From positions 79,758 to 143,757 of the forward strand of contig JAHRYV010000002.1 of assembly GCA_020621965.1 (NCBI GenBank): 64,000 nucleotides of DNA, given 5' to 3'. Both the position numbers and the translations under genes were made by a program. The stretch comes from Curvibacter sp. GTDB lineage: Bacteria; Pseudomonadota; Gammaproteobacteria; Burkholderiales; Burkholderiaceae_C. Below the pieces are notes generated by a model. It worked only from the letters and a program-made list of their open reading frames with translations. It had not been told where the DNA came from and did no database searches. Positions 46,701-56,100 of the stretch are shown in pieces. Position 1 is the first letter of the stretch. Each line of letters opens with the position of its first letter.

Positions 46701-47816
46701 TCAGTTGCGCAGCTTGCCGCCGCGCGTGACCATGCCCAGTTCCACGTACTTGCTGCCGTGGTTCTGGTCGGGGCCGTAGCTCACGGTGAAACCACCCGTG
46801 TCGTAGCTGCCCAGATTGCGCAGGGCGCTCAGCACGGCCTTGGCGTCGCCGGGTTTCTTGCTGCGACGCATGGCCTCGGTCAGCACCTTGGCGGCGATGC
46901 AGGCCTCCAGGTGGGTGCTGTTCATGGCTTTGGTGATGCCGGCGTCCGTCAGCGCCTTGCTGCATTCGCGGATCACGGGCATGGAGGCGGTGGCGGTATT
47001 GGGCACCACCTGCGAGATCGAGACCCCGGCCCCGGCGTCGCCGGCGGCGTCGATGTACTGCTGCGCGCCGACGAAGGACAGGCTGGACATGGGGACAAAG
47101 AGGCCCTGCGCCACCAGGCGCTTGCTGATCTCGGCCGCCGGGCCCGAGAGCACGGTGTTGATGATGACCTCGGGTTTGAGGGCCACCAGCTGCTCGAAGC
47201 GTGCGTCGTCGATCTTGGCGTTGCGTTCCAGCGCAAAGGCCAGCGGCTTCTTGCCCTGGCGCGCCAGATAGTCGCTGACCACACCCAGGTTCTGCACGCC
47301 GACCTCGTCGCTGTAGTGCACCACCACCACCTGCTTCATGCCCAGGCCGGTCCAGAAGCTCAGCATCTTCTCCAGCTCGTCGCCGTAGGAGGCGCGCAGG
47401 GTGTGGACCACGGGGCTGGCCTTGCGCACCGGGTTGGCGCCGGAGAAGGGGGCGAAGAAGAGCACACCGGCCTTCTCGGCCTGCGGCATGGCGTCCAGGC
47501 TCAGGGTGGCCGAGGCGTAACCGAACAGGGCCACCAGGCCCTTGGTCTGCAGCAGCTTGGTGGTGTTGGTGCCGGCGGTCTTGCGCTGGTTCTGGTCATC
47601 CAGGGAAATCAGCTCGATGGGCGCTCCGTTGACGCCGCCCTGGGCATTGACATGCTTGAACCAGGCCAGGGCGCCGTCGCGGATGTCCTGGCCGAAGACG
47701 GCGTTGCCGCCGGACAGCGGCGCGGACTGGCCGACCACCCAGGCGTTCTGGGCCTGGACGGCCCCATGAAAAAACATACCCAATGCGCACATCAGCGCAC
47801 AAGTCGTTACTCGCAT
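46701..47816 (-). CDS. ABC transporter substrate-binding protein (branched-chain amino acid/amide type), copy B
   Basis: A 371-residue paralogue of copy A with a signal peptide (MRVTTCALMCALGMFFHGAV followed by QAQ) and the opening WVVGQSAPLSGGNAVFGQDI. AGAGGGG lies just upstream of the ATG at 47816. It shares 280 identical bases with copy A (47120-47399) and ends the same way (GGKLRN). It follows the CaiB-family gene by 75 bp on the same strand. Whether the two copies bind different ligands cannot be told; the residues of the first 140 positions differ most. Confidence 0.88.
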   Translation of the reverse strand: MRVTTCALMCALGMFFHGAVQAQNAWVVGQSAPLSGGNAVFGQDIRDGALAWFKHVNAQGGVNGAPIELISLDDQNQRKTAGTNTTKLLQTKGLVALFGYASATLSLDAMPQAEKAGVLFFAPFSGANPVRKASPVVHTLRASYGDELEKMLSFWTGLGMKQVVVVHYSDEVGVQNLGVVSDYLARQGKKPLAFALERNAKIDDARFEQLVALKPEVIINTVLSGPAAEISKRLVAQGLFVPMSSLSFVGAQQYIDAAGDAGAGVSISQVVPNTATASMPVIRECSKALTDAGITKAMNSTHLEACIAAKVLTEAMRRSKKPGDAKAVLSALRNLGSYDTGGFTVSYGPDQNHGSKYVELGMVTRGGKLRN

Positions 47817-47890
47817 ATGGCCCCTCTCTTTTCCTCTGGCTCTTCATCAACTGCCGGCGGCGGCAATCCGTTTACATAATGCCACGCGCT

Positions 47891-49105
47891 TCAGGATTCG
47901 GCGACGGCGCCGCGTTCGATCAGCGTGTCGATTTGTGTCTCTTTGTAGCCAAGTTCCCGCAGTATTTCGCGGGTGTGCTGGCCCAGCAGCGGGGCCGGGC
48001 GCGTGACCTGGGCCGGCGTGGCTGAGAAATGGATGGGGCAGCCCAGCGCGCGCGTGGGCCCGGCCTGCGGGTGCTCGACTTCCACCACCATGCCGCGCGC
48101 CAGCGTCTGCGGGTGCGACAGGGCCTCGCCCACGGTGTGCACCGGGCCGGCCGGCACACCGGCCGCGTCAAAGGCGGCCTGCCAGGTCTCGCGTGTGCGC
48201 GTGCGCAGCACCGCGTTCATCAGCGCCACCAGGGCCTCGCGGTGGGCCATGCGGTCGCTGTTGGTCACAAAACGCGGGTCCGCGCGCCACTCGGGGTGGC
48301 CCAGCACTTCGGCGATACGTTCCCAGTTGGCCTGGTTGGCGCCGCCGATGTTGATCCAGCCGTCGCTGGCCTCGAAGGCCTGGTAGGGTGCGGTCAGGAT
48401 GTGGGCCGAGCCCGTGGGCTCGCTCGACTTGCCGGTGGCGAAAAAGATGGCCGCGTGCCAGTAGAGCTGCTGCAGCGCGGCGTCCGAGAGCGAGGTGTCG
48501 ACGATCTGGCCCTCGCCGGTCTTGAGCTTGTGCACATAGGCCGCCACGATGCCCAGGGCGCCGAGGATGCCGGCGTTCATGTCCGACACCGCGTTGCCGT
48601 TTTTGGCCGGTGCGCCGCCGGGTTCGCCCGTGATGGACATGAGGCCGGCAAAACCCTGGGCGATCAGATCAAAGCCGCCCTTGCCCGCATAGGGGCCGTT
48701 GCGGCCGTAGCCGGTGATGGCGCAGTAGATCAGGCCGGGGTTGGCTTGCGAGAGGACGTCGTAACCCAGGCCCAGCTTGTCCATGGTGCCGCCGCGGAAG
48801 TTCTCCACCAGCACGTCGGCATCTTCCACCATGCGCAGCAGCACGGCGCGGCCGTCCGCGTGCTTGAGGTCGATGGCGATGCCGCGTTTGTTGCGGTTCA
48901 TCATCATGAAGGGCGCCGAGACGCCGTTCACCAGCGGGTCGCGGTAGGCGCGCGCATCGTCGCCGCCGGGCAGCTTCTCGACCTTGATGACGTCGGCGCC
49001 CATGTCGGCCAGCAGCTGGCCGCAGGTCGGGCCCGACATGATCTGCGTGAGTTCGAGCACGCGCAGGCCGCTCAGGGGGCCGGGGCGTGTTGTCCTGCTA
49101 TCCAT
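47891..49105 (-). CDS. CaiB/BaiF family (family III) CoA-transferase
   Basis: A 404-residue family III CoA-transferase, which moves CoA between organic acids through an enzyme-bound anhydride. The typical start (LSGLRVLELTQIMSGPTCGQ), the cofactor-binding segments (VIKVEKLPGGDDARAY; MMMNRNKRGIAIDLK) and the catalytic aspartate D175 (NAVSDMNAGILGAL) are present. The acceptor acid is not determined; formate, oxalate, carnitine and itaconate-type enzymes share this pattern. Its start overlaps the stop of the enoyl-CoA hydratase gene (TGATG), so the two are translationally coupled and probably act in sequence. Confidence 0.88.
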   Translation of the reverse strand: MDSRTTRPGPLSGLRVLELTQIMSGPTCGQLLADMGADVIKVEKLPGGDDARAYRDPLVNGVSAPFMMMNRNKRGIAIDLKHADGRAVLLRMVEDADVLVENFRGGTMDKLGLGYDVLSQANPGLIYCAITGYGRNGPYAGKGGFDLIAQGFAGLMSITGEPGGAPAKNGNAVSDMNAGILGALGIVAAYVHKLKTGEGQIVDTSLSDAALQQLYWHAAIFFATGKSSEPTGSAHILTAPYQAFEASDGWINIGGANQANWERIAEVLGHPEWRADPRFVTNSDRMAHREALVALMNAVLRTRTRETWQAAFDAAGVPAGPVHTVGEALSHPQTLARGMVVEVEHPQAGPTRALGCPIHFSATPAQVTRPAPLLGQHTREILRELGYKETQIDTLIERGAVAES

Positions 49106-49896
49106 CAGTTTCCTTTCCAGGCCGGGGGGCGCTTGTCGACGAAGGCGTTCACGCCTTCGCGGAAGTCGGCGCTGCCGTAGGCCGCGCGCACCAGGTCTTC
49201 ACCCTCGGGCAGCTCGTGCACGGTGAGGCGGCGCAGGCCTTCCTTGCTGACGCGTTGTGTCACGGGCGCCAGCGCGGCCAGCTTGCCGGTGAGGGCCGAC
49301 ACGGCCGCGTCCAGCTCGGCGGGGGTGGCCACGGCCTGCAGGTAGCCGCAGGCCAGCGCCTCGTCGGCACCGATCATCTCGGCCAGCAGCAGCATGCGCC
49401 GCACACGCTGCATGCCGAAGGCGGCCGACAGGCGCGCCAGGTTGCTCACCGACAGGCAGTTGCCCAGGGTCTTGGCAATCGGCACGCCGAACTTGGCCGT
49501 GGGCGTGGCGATGCGGAAATCGCAGCCGGTGGCTATGGCCACGCCGCCGCCCACGCACCAGCCCTCGACCACGGCCACCGTGGGCATGGGCAGACTGCCC
49601 AGTAGCTCCATGCAGGCATCGATCTTCGCTTCGTAGGCCACGCCGTCGGTGCCGCCCTGGGCACCTGAACGGAAATTCTGGAACTGCGCGATGTCGGTGC
49701 CGGCCACGAAGGCCTCGCCGCCGGCGCCGCGGAAGGTGACGACGCGCACGCTGCCGTCGTCCTTGAGCTGGCGGCAGATGGCCATCAGCTGCTCGTACAT
49801 GGCCCAGGTCATCGCATTGCGTGCCTGGGGGCGGTCAAACAGCACCGAGGCCACACCGGCTTCGATGCGCAGGCTTACTTGCCCGTTTTCATTCAT
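49105..49896 (-). CDS. Enoyl-CoA hydratase/isomerase (crotonase) family protein
   Basis: A 263-residue crotonase-fold protein. The oxyanion-hole segment is AFVAGTDIAQF and the second is GWCVGGGVAIATGCDFRIAT. In the region where crotonase carries its two catalytic glutamates (PE...G and GG), this protein reads FGVPIAKTLGNCLSVSNLAR, so both appear to be missing. It may therefore be an isomerase, a hydrolase-like or a lyase member rather than a hydratase. It is coupled to the CaiB gene, and both lie in a run with a TctC binding protein and a class V aminotransferase. A hairpin separates it from the TctC gene. Confidence 0.82.
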   Translation of the reverse strand: MNENGQVSLRIEAGVASVLFDRPQARNAMTWAMYEQLMAICRQLKDDGSVRVVTFRGAGGEAFVAGTDIAQFQNFRSGAQGGTDGVAYEAKIDACMELLGSLPMPTVAVVEGWCVGGGVAIATGCDFRIATPTAKFGVPIAKTLGNCLSVSNLARLSAAFGMQRVRRMLLLAEMIGADEALACGYLQAVATPAELDAAVSALTGKLAALAPVTQRVSKEGLRRLTVHELPEGEDLVRAAYGSADFREGVNAFVDKRPPAWKGN

Positions 49897-49998
49897 GGTG
49901 GAAAGTCAGCGGATGGAGGTGCCGAGGGGATTTCATTCAAGGGACGCCGTGGAACCGGCTTTGCCGGGCCACTGGCGTCGCCCCCTGGAAGGGGGGAA

Positions 49999-50023
49999 GG
50001 TTGCCGCACAGCGTGCGGCAACC
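49999..50023 (-). terminator. Intercistronic hairpin after the TctC gene
   Basis: A perfect 11-bp stem (GGTTGCCGCAC / GTGCGGCAACC) with a 3-nt loop lies 8 bp past the stop of the TctC-like gene on the minus strand. There is no proper T-run, so it may attenuate or stabilise the message rather than stop it. A second palindrome-like run (CCCCCTGGAAGGGGG) sits beside it at 49981-49995. Confidence 0.5.
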
Positions 50024-50031
50024 AACGGGGG

Positions 50032-51009
50032 TCAGCTTTCAACAGTTACCTTGGCGTCCCGGATCACCTTGGCCCACTTCTGCTGCTCGGCGCGGATGAA
50101 GTCGGCGAACTGCTGGGCCGAGCCGCCGCCGTCCTCGGCGCCGTACAGGTCCAGCTTTTCCTTTACATCAGGCATGGCCAGCACCTTGTTGATGTCTTCG
50201 TTCATGCGCTGGGCCATGGCGGCCGGCATCTTGCCCGGGCCCACCAGGCCATACCAGGTGGTGGCTTCGAAGCCGGGGAAACCGGCCTCGGCCATGGTCG
50301 GCGCCGTCGGGTGGCCCGAGGCGCGTTTGGCCCGCGTCTGGGCGATGGCGCGCACCTTGCCGCTCTTCACGTGCGGGGTGGCGGCCGTCATGGTGTCGAA
50401 GGAGTACTGGATCTGGCCGCCGATCAGGTCCACCAGCATGGGGCCCGAGCCCTTGTAGGGCACGTGCAGCGCCTCCACGCCGGCGGCGAGCTTGAAGGAC
50501 TCCATGGCCAGGTGCTGGGCCGAACCCTGGCCCGCCGAGCCGAAGCTGACCTTACCCGGGTTGGCCTTGCAGTGCGCCACCACGTCGGCCACGGTCCTGG
50601 CCGGCAGGTTGGTGTTGGCGATCAGCAGGTTGGGTGTGACACCCACCAGCGTCAACGGCGTGAAGTCGCGCTCCACCACATAACCCAGCTTGGGCATCAG
50701 CCCGGGCGCCAGGGCGTGGCTGTTGATGTGGGCCATCAGCAGGGTGTTGCCGTCGGCCGGGGCCTTGGCCACGAAGTCGGCCGCGATCACGCCGGAAGCG
50801 CCGGCCTTGTTCTCGATCACCACGGTGGTGTTCCACATCGTCTGCAGCTTCTGGCCCACGATGCGGGCCAGCACGTCGGTGCCGCCGCCCGGGGCGAAGC
50901 CCACGATGATGCGCACCGGTCCGTTGGGCAGGGTCTGCGCCTTGATCATCGGCGCGGCCAGCGTGGCCGCGGTGGCCGCCGTGGCGGTGACGAAGGTTCT
51001 GCGTTTCAT
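50032..51009 (-). CDS. Tripartite tricarboxylate transporter substrate-binding protein (TctC/Bug family)
   Basis: A 325-residue periplasmic binding protein with an exported N-terminus (MKRRTFVTATAATAATLAAP, then MIKAQ), followed by the Bug-family signature strands (VRIIVGFAPGGGTDVLARIV; VVIENKAGASGVIAADFVAK) and the central motif VPYKGSGPMLVDLIGGQIQ. Bug proteins bind carboxylates such as citrate, glutamate or aromatic acids; orphan members are very many in Burkholderiales. The ATG at 51009 has AGGAGACAAACC before it. No TctA/TctB permease is in the window. Its place beside the CaiB, crotonase and aminotransferase genes suggests it feeds the same acid into the pathway. Confidence 0.9.
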   Translation of the reverse strand: MKRRTFVTATAATAATLAAPMIKAQTLPNGPVRIIVGFAPGGGTDVLARIVGQKLQTMWNTTVVIENKAGASGVIAADFVAKAPADGNTLLMAHINSHALAPGLMPKLGYVVERDFTPLTLVGVTPNLLIANTNLPARTVADVVAHCKANPGKVSFGSAGQGSAQHLAMESFKLAAGVEALHVPYKGSGPMLVDLIGGQIQYSFDTMTAATPHVKSGKVRAIAQTRAKRASGHPTAPTMAEAGFPGFEATTWYGLVGPGKMPAAMAQRMNEDINKVLAMPDVKEKLDLYGAEDGGGSAQQFADFIRAEQQKWAKVIRDAKVTVES

Positions 51010-51071
51010 GGTTTGTCTCCTGGAGTTGTGGTTGAAATCGCGACTGTCTTCTTCTTGGTATGGGGGAGGGC

Positions 51072-52307
51072 TCAGGCCGCCTTGCGCTGCGGCAGCGCCG
51101 CCGGGTGGCCGGCGTAGTAGTCCATGATGGCCTGCACACCCGAGCCGGCCAGCTTGACGCCGGCGAGTTTCAGGCCCATCTCGCAGGCGGCCACGGTGCC
51201 GATCAGCGTGAGGTCGTTGCTGTCGCCCAGGTGGCCGATGCGGAACATGCGGCCCTTGATCTTGCCCAGGCCCGTGCCCAGCGAGCAGTCGAAACGCTCG
51301 TAGATGATCTTGCGCACGGCGTCGGCGTCCACGCCCTCGGGTGTCATCACGCCGGTCAGGATGGGCGAGTAGACATTGCTGTCGGCGCACTGGATGGGCA
51401 GGCCCCAGGCGTTCACCGCGGCGCGCACGCCGGCGGCCCAGCGCTGGTGGCGCGCCAGCACGGCATCGAGCCCCTGGCCCAGGATCATGTCGGCCGCTTC
51501 GCTCAGGCCGTACATCAGGTTGGTGTTGGGTGTGTAGGGCCAGTAGCCCGTCTTGTTCATCTCGATGATCTCGTCCCAGGCCCAGAAGCTGCGCGGCAGC
51601 TTGGCGGTCTTGCTGGCCTCGATGGCCTTGGGCGAGAGGGCGTTGAAGCTCATGCCCGGCGGCAGCATCAGGCCTTTTTGCGAGCCGCTGATGGAGACGT
51701 CCACACCCCATTCGTCATGGCGGTAGTCGGCGCTGGCCAGGCCCGAGATGGTGTCCACCAGCAGCAGGGCCGGGTGCTTGGTCGCGTCGATGGCCTTGCG
51801 CACGGCGGCGATGTTGCTGGTCGCGCCCGTCGACGTTTCGTTGTGCACCACGCAGACGGCCTTGATGCTGTGCTGCGTGTCGGCCTTCAGGCGCTGCTCG
51901 ATCAGCTCGGCCGGCACACCCCGGCGCCAGCTGGCCGGCACGCCGTGGTCCATGCCGGGCAGGGCGATGACCTCGGCCTTCAGGCCCAGGCGCGTGGCCA
52001 GGCGGTGCCAGAGGAAGGCGAAGTGGCCGGTCTCGTACATCAGCACGTGGTCGCCGGGGGACAGCGTGTTGGTCAGCGCCGCTTCCCAGGCGCCGGTGCC
52101 CGAAGCCGGGTAGATCATGACCGGGTGTTTGGTCTGGAAGATCTTCTGGATGTCGGCCAGCACCTTCAGGCCCAGGGCGCCGAACTCGGGGCCGCGGTGG
52201 TCGATGGTGGGCAGGCTCATGGCGCGCAACACGCGGTCGGGCACGGGCGAGGGGCCCGGGATCTGCAGGAAATGGCGGCCGGTGGGGTGGAAGTCGGTGG
52301 TCAGCAT
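51072..52307 (-). CDS. Class V PLP-dependent aminotransferase (serine-glyoxylate / alanine-glyoxylate type)
   Basis: A 411-residue aminotransferase with the N-terminal segment FLQIPGPSPVPDRVLRAMSL and the PLP-lysine region SISGSQKGLMLPPGM. The 'HRGPEF' and 'YPASGTGAWEAAL' segments are as in serine-glyoxylate aminotransferase and alanine-glyoxylate aminotransferases. It would move an amino group to glyoxylate, giving glycine and hydroxypyruvate or pyruvate. I start at 52307; the frame stays open to 52397 through the operator region. It diverges from the GntR gene, so it is probably controlled by it. With the dehydrogenase on the other side, it fits glyoxylate or 2-hydroxyacid metabolism. Confidence 0.85.
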   Translation of the reverse strand: MLTTDFHPTGRHFLQIPGPSPVPDRVLRAMSLPTIDHRGPEFGALGLKVLADIQKIFQTKHPVMIYPASGTGAWEAALTNTLSPGDHVLMYETGHFAFLWHRLATRLGLKAEVIALPGMDHGVPASWRRGVPAELIEQRLKADTQHSIKAVCVVHNETSTGATSNIAAVRKAIDATKHPALLLVDTISGLASADYRHDEWGVDVSISGSQKGLMLPPGMSFNALSPKAIEASKTAKLPRSFWAWDEIIEMNKTGYWPYTPNTNLMYGLSEAADMILGQGLDAVLARHQRWAAGVRAAVNAWGLPIQCADSNVYSPILTGVMTPEGVDADAVRKIIYERFDCSLGTGLGKIKGRMFRIGHLGDSNDLTLIGTVAACEMGLKLAGVKLAGSGVQAIMDYYAGHPAALPQRKAA

Positions 52308-52337
52308 GGCAAATTCTTGGTTGAGAACAGACGCATT

Positions 52338-52351
52338 TTTTGCATACAAAA
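52338..52351. promoter_or_regulatory. GntR/FadR-type operator, site 1
   Basis: TTTTGCATACAAAA is a 14-bp near-palindrome lying 31 bp upstream of the aminotransferase start. It is nearly identical to the site at 52400-52413 (one base differs, C for A) and resembles the TTTTGTATACAAAA pattern of FadR-type GntR regulators. Confidence 0.7.
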
Positions 52352-52399
52352 TTGATTTGTCAACCGTATTAAGCCTAAAATAGGGCCAATCAGTCAATA

Positions 52400-52413
52400 T
52401 TTTGAATACAAAA
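52400..52413. promoter_or_regulatory. GntR/FadR-type operator, site 2, next to the start codon
   Basis: TTTTGAATACAAAA ends 1 bp before the ATG of the GntR gene, 62 bp from site 1, that is close to six helical turns. Binding here should block transcription or translation of the regulator itself. It also leaves no room for a Shine-Dalgarno sequence before the ATG, so the message may be nearly leaderless. Confidence 0.7.
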
Positions 52414-52414
52414 C

Positions 52415-53110
52415 ATGACGGCCCAGATCCTAACCATCCCGCCCGCCGCCCTGCACGAGCAGGCCACCCAGCGCCTGCGCCAGATGCTGGTGGAGGGCCA
52501 GATCGCGCCTGGCGCCAAGCTCAACGAGCGCGAACTGTGTGAGCAGCTCAAGGTTTCGCGCACCCCGCTGCGCGAAGCCATCAAGACCCTGGCCGCCGAG
52601 GGCCTGGTGGAGCTGGTGCCCAATCGCGGCGCCATTGCCGTGCAGCTGGACGAAGCCGATATCCAGAACACCTTCGAGGTCATGGCCGGGCTGGAAGGCC
52701 TGTCGGGCGAACTGGCGGCGCAGCGCATCACCGCGGAAGAGCTGGCCGAGATCCAGGCCCTGCACTACGAGATGAAGGCCGCCTACACCCGGCGCGACCT
52801 CTCCACCTATTACCGCCTCAACGCCGCCATCCACCACGCCATCAACGCCGCGGCGCGCAACCCCGTGCTCACCGCCACCTATCAGCAGGTCAACGCCCGG
52901 CTGCAGGCCCTGCGCTTCCGTTCCAACCAGGACGGCGAGAAATGGGCGCGCGCCATGCAGGAACACGACCGCATGGTGGGCGCGCTGGAAACGCGTGACG
53001 GTGCCGCCCTGCGCGCCGAACTGGTGGCCCACCTGGGCCACAAACGCGACGTGGTGATCGAACAGCTGCGCGCCGCCCAGGCCGCGGCGCAGACCGCACA
53101 GAGAGATTGA
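52415..53110 (+). CDS. GntR-family transcriptional regulator (FadR/FCD type)
   Basis: A 231-residue regulator. Residues about 14-75 form the winged helix-turn-helix (LRQMLVEGQIAPGAKLNERE, then LKVSRTPLREAIKTLAAEGL). Residues 90-220 are the all-helical FCD ligand-binding domain, with the metal-binding D/H residues typical of the family visible in YRLNAAIHHAINAAA and the later HLGHKRD. The ligand is usually a small organic acid. Two identical-type palindromes in the divergent gap suggest autoregulation and control of the aminotransferase run. The Fe-S dehydrogenase gene begins 1 bp after its stop. Confidence 0.9.
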   Translation: MTAQILTIPPAALHEQATQRLRQMLVEGQIAPGAKLNERELCEQLKVSRTPLREAIKTLAAEGLVELVPNRGAIAVQLDEADIQNTFEVMAGLEGLSGELAAQRITAEELAEIQALHYEMKAAYTRRDLSTYYRLNAAIHHAINAAARNPVLTATYQQVNARLQALRFRSNQDGEKWARAMQEHDRMVGALETRDGAALRAELVAHLGHKRDVVIEQLRAAQAAAQTAQRD

Positions 53111-53111
53111 G

Positions 53112-56100
53112 ATGAATGCCCCCCTGCCCCAGAACCTGACGCCGGCCGCCGCCGCCCAGACCTACGAAACCGTCTCCCGCCTCGGCAACGAAGTGGCCGG
53201 CCGCCTGGCCGCGCGCCTGCGCACTGAGACCCAAGGCGAGGTGCTGTTCAGCCCGGCCGACCGCGGCCGTTACGCCACCGACGCCTCCATCTACCAGGCC
53301 ATGCCCGTGGGCGTGTTCCTGCCGCGCGAGGCGGCCGACGTGCGCCTGGCGCTGGACATCTGCCGCGATCTGGGCGTCCCCATCGTGCCGCGCGGCGGCG
53401 GCACCAGCCAGTGCGGCCAGACGGTGGGCGCGGGGCTGGTCATCGACCACAGCAAATACATGCGCAAGATCCTCGACGTCAACGTCGAGCAGCGCACCGC
53501 GCGCGTGGAGCCCGGCCTGGTGCTGGACCACCTGAACGCCGCGCTCAAGAAACACGGCCTGTGGTACCCGGTGGACGTCTCCACCAGCGCCCAGGCCACG
53601 CTGGGCGGCATGGCCGGCAACAACTCCTGCGGCAGCCGCTCCATTGCCTACGGCAATATGGTGCACAACGTCATCGGCGCCCAGGCCTGGCTGGCCGACG
53701 GCGAGCTGCTGGACTTCGGCCGTTTTGACGCCGCCGGCGGCCGCGTGAAGCAGATCGGCGACTACGTGCGCGGCCTGGCCGCCCTGCACCGCGACGAGAT
53801 CGAGGCGCGCTGGCCCAAGGTGCTGCGCCGGGTGGCCGGCTACAACCTGGACATCTTCCACAACCAGAACGAGAAACCGTACACGACGGACGGCTCGGTC
53901 AACCTCGCGCATCTGCTGGTCGGCAGCGAAGGCACGCTGGCCATGACGCGCTCGCTGGACCTGCGCCTGGACGAACTGCCGCGCGCCAAGGTGCTGGGTG
54001 TGGTGAACTTCCCCACCTTCTACCAGGCCATGGACAGCGCCCAGCACATCGTCAAGCTGGGCCACAACATGCAGGGCGGGGCGCTGACGGCGGTGGAGCT
54101 GGTCGACCGCACCATGATCGAGCTCTCGCTGCAGAACCCGGCCTTCGCGCCCACCATCCGCACCGCGCTCTCGCCCGCCATCAACGGCGGCAAACCCGAA
54201 GCCGTGCTGCTGGTGGAGTTCTCGGGCGCCAGCAAGGCCGACATCGCGCCCAAGATCAAGGAACTGGTGGACCTGATGGGCGAGCTGGGCCTGCCCGGCA
54301 GCGTGGTGGAGATGATCGACGACGCCCCGCAGAAAAACCTGTGGGAAGTGCGCAAGGCCGGCCTCAACATCATGATGAGCCTGCGCGGCGACGGCAAACC
54401 CGTGAGCTTCATCGAAGACTGCGCCGTGCCCCTGGTGCACCTGGCCGAATACACCGACGCGCTGACCAACGTCTTCCGCAAATACGGCAGCCGCGGCACC
54501 TGGTACGCCCACGCCTCCGTGGGCACACTGCACGTGCGGCCCATCCTGGACATGCGGCAGGACGGCGGGCAGAAGATGCGCGCCATTGCGGAGGAGGCCA
54601 GCGAGCTGGTGCGCAAGTACAAAGGCGCCTACAGCGGCGAGCACGGCGACGGCCTGTGCCGCGGTGAATGGATCGAATGGCAGTTCGGCCCGCGCCTCAC
54701 CCAGGCCTTCACCCAGATCAAGCAGTACCTGGACCCGTCCAGTCTGCTGAGCCCGCAGCGCATCATCCGGCCGCCCCGGATGGACGACCCCACGCTCATG
54801 CGCTACCCGCCCGGCCACAAGGCGCGGGTGGTGCCCATCCAGCCCGTGCTGGACTGGAGCGCCTGGAACGTGCAGAACAACCCGGTGACCGAAGAGACCA
54901 CCGCTCCCGGCACCGGCGCCGACCCGGCGCACGGCCTGGCCATGCACGTGGAGATGTGCAACAACAACGGCCACTGCCGCAAGTTCGACGCCGGCACCAT
55001 GTGCCCGAGCTACCGCGTCACACGCGACGAACAGCACCTCACCCGTGGCCGCGCCAACACCCTGCGCCTGGCGCTCAGCGGCCAGCTCGAAGGGCTGGAT
55101 GGCAAGGATGCGCTGGCCAGCGAGGAAGTGCGCGAGGTGATGGACCTGTGCGTGAGCTGCAAGGGCTGCAAGCGGGATTGCCCCACTGGCGTGGACATGG
55201 CCAAACTCAAGGTCGAGTTCCTGCAGCACTACAAGGCCAAACACGGCCATACGCTGAAAGACAAGCTCGTCGGCCAGCTGCCCGACTACGCGCGCCACGC
55301 GGCGAAGATCGCCCCCGTGCTGAACCTGCGCGACAAGGTGCCGCTGATGGCCCAGCTGAGCGAAAAGCTCTTCGGCTTCTCGGCCAAACGCAGCCTGCCG
55401 CAGTGGCAGTCACGCCATTTCTTCAATACCCCGGTGCAGAGCGCCACGCGCGAGCAGGTGCTGGCCGCGACCAAGCCCGTGGTGCTCTTCGTCGACACCT
55501 TCAACGGCTATTTCGAGTCAGCCAACGCCCACGCCGCCCTGCAGGTGCTGCAGGCCGCCGGCTACACCGTGCACGTGGCCAGCAAGGCGCAGGCCGACGG
55601 CAAGCACCTCTGCTGCGGCCGCACCTTCCTCTCCGCCGGCATGGTGGAGCAGGCCAAACAGAAGGCACGCGAGGTGGTGGACAGCCTCTTGCCCTTCGCC
55701 GAAAAAGGCATCGCCATCGTCGGCCTGGAGCCGAGCTGCCTGTTGACCCTGCGCGACGAACTGCTGGTCATGGGCCTGGGCGAACCGGCGCAAGCCATCG
55801 CCAAGCAGGCGTTCTTGTTCGAGGAGTTCCTGGCCCGCGAGGCCAAGGCCGGCCAGCTCGAAGCCTTCAAGGCCAAACTCAAACCCGTGGCCCAGCCCGT
55901 GCTGCTGCACGGCCACTGCCACCAGAAGGCCTTTGCCGCCGTCACGCCGGTGATGGAAGTGCTGTCATTGATCCCGGGCGCCAAGCCGGAGTTGATCGAG
56001 AGCAGCTGCTGCGGCATGGCCGGCAGCTTCGGCTACGAGGCCGAGCACTACGAGGTGTCGATGCAGATGGCCGAGGCGGCGCTGCTGCCGGCCGTGCGCG

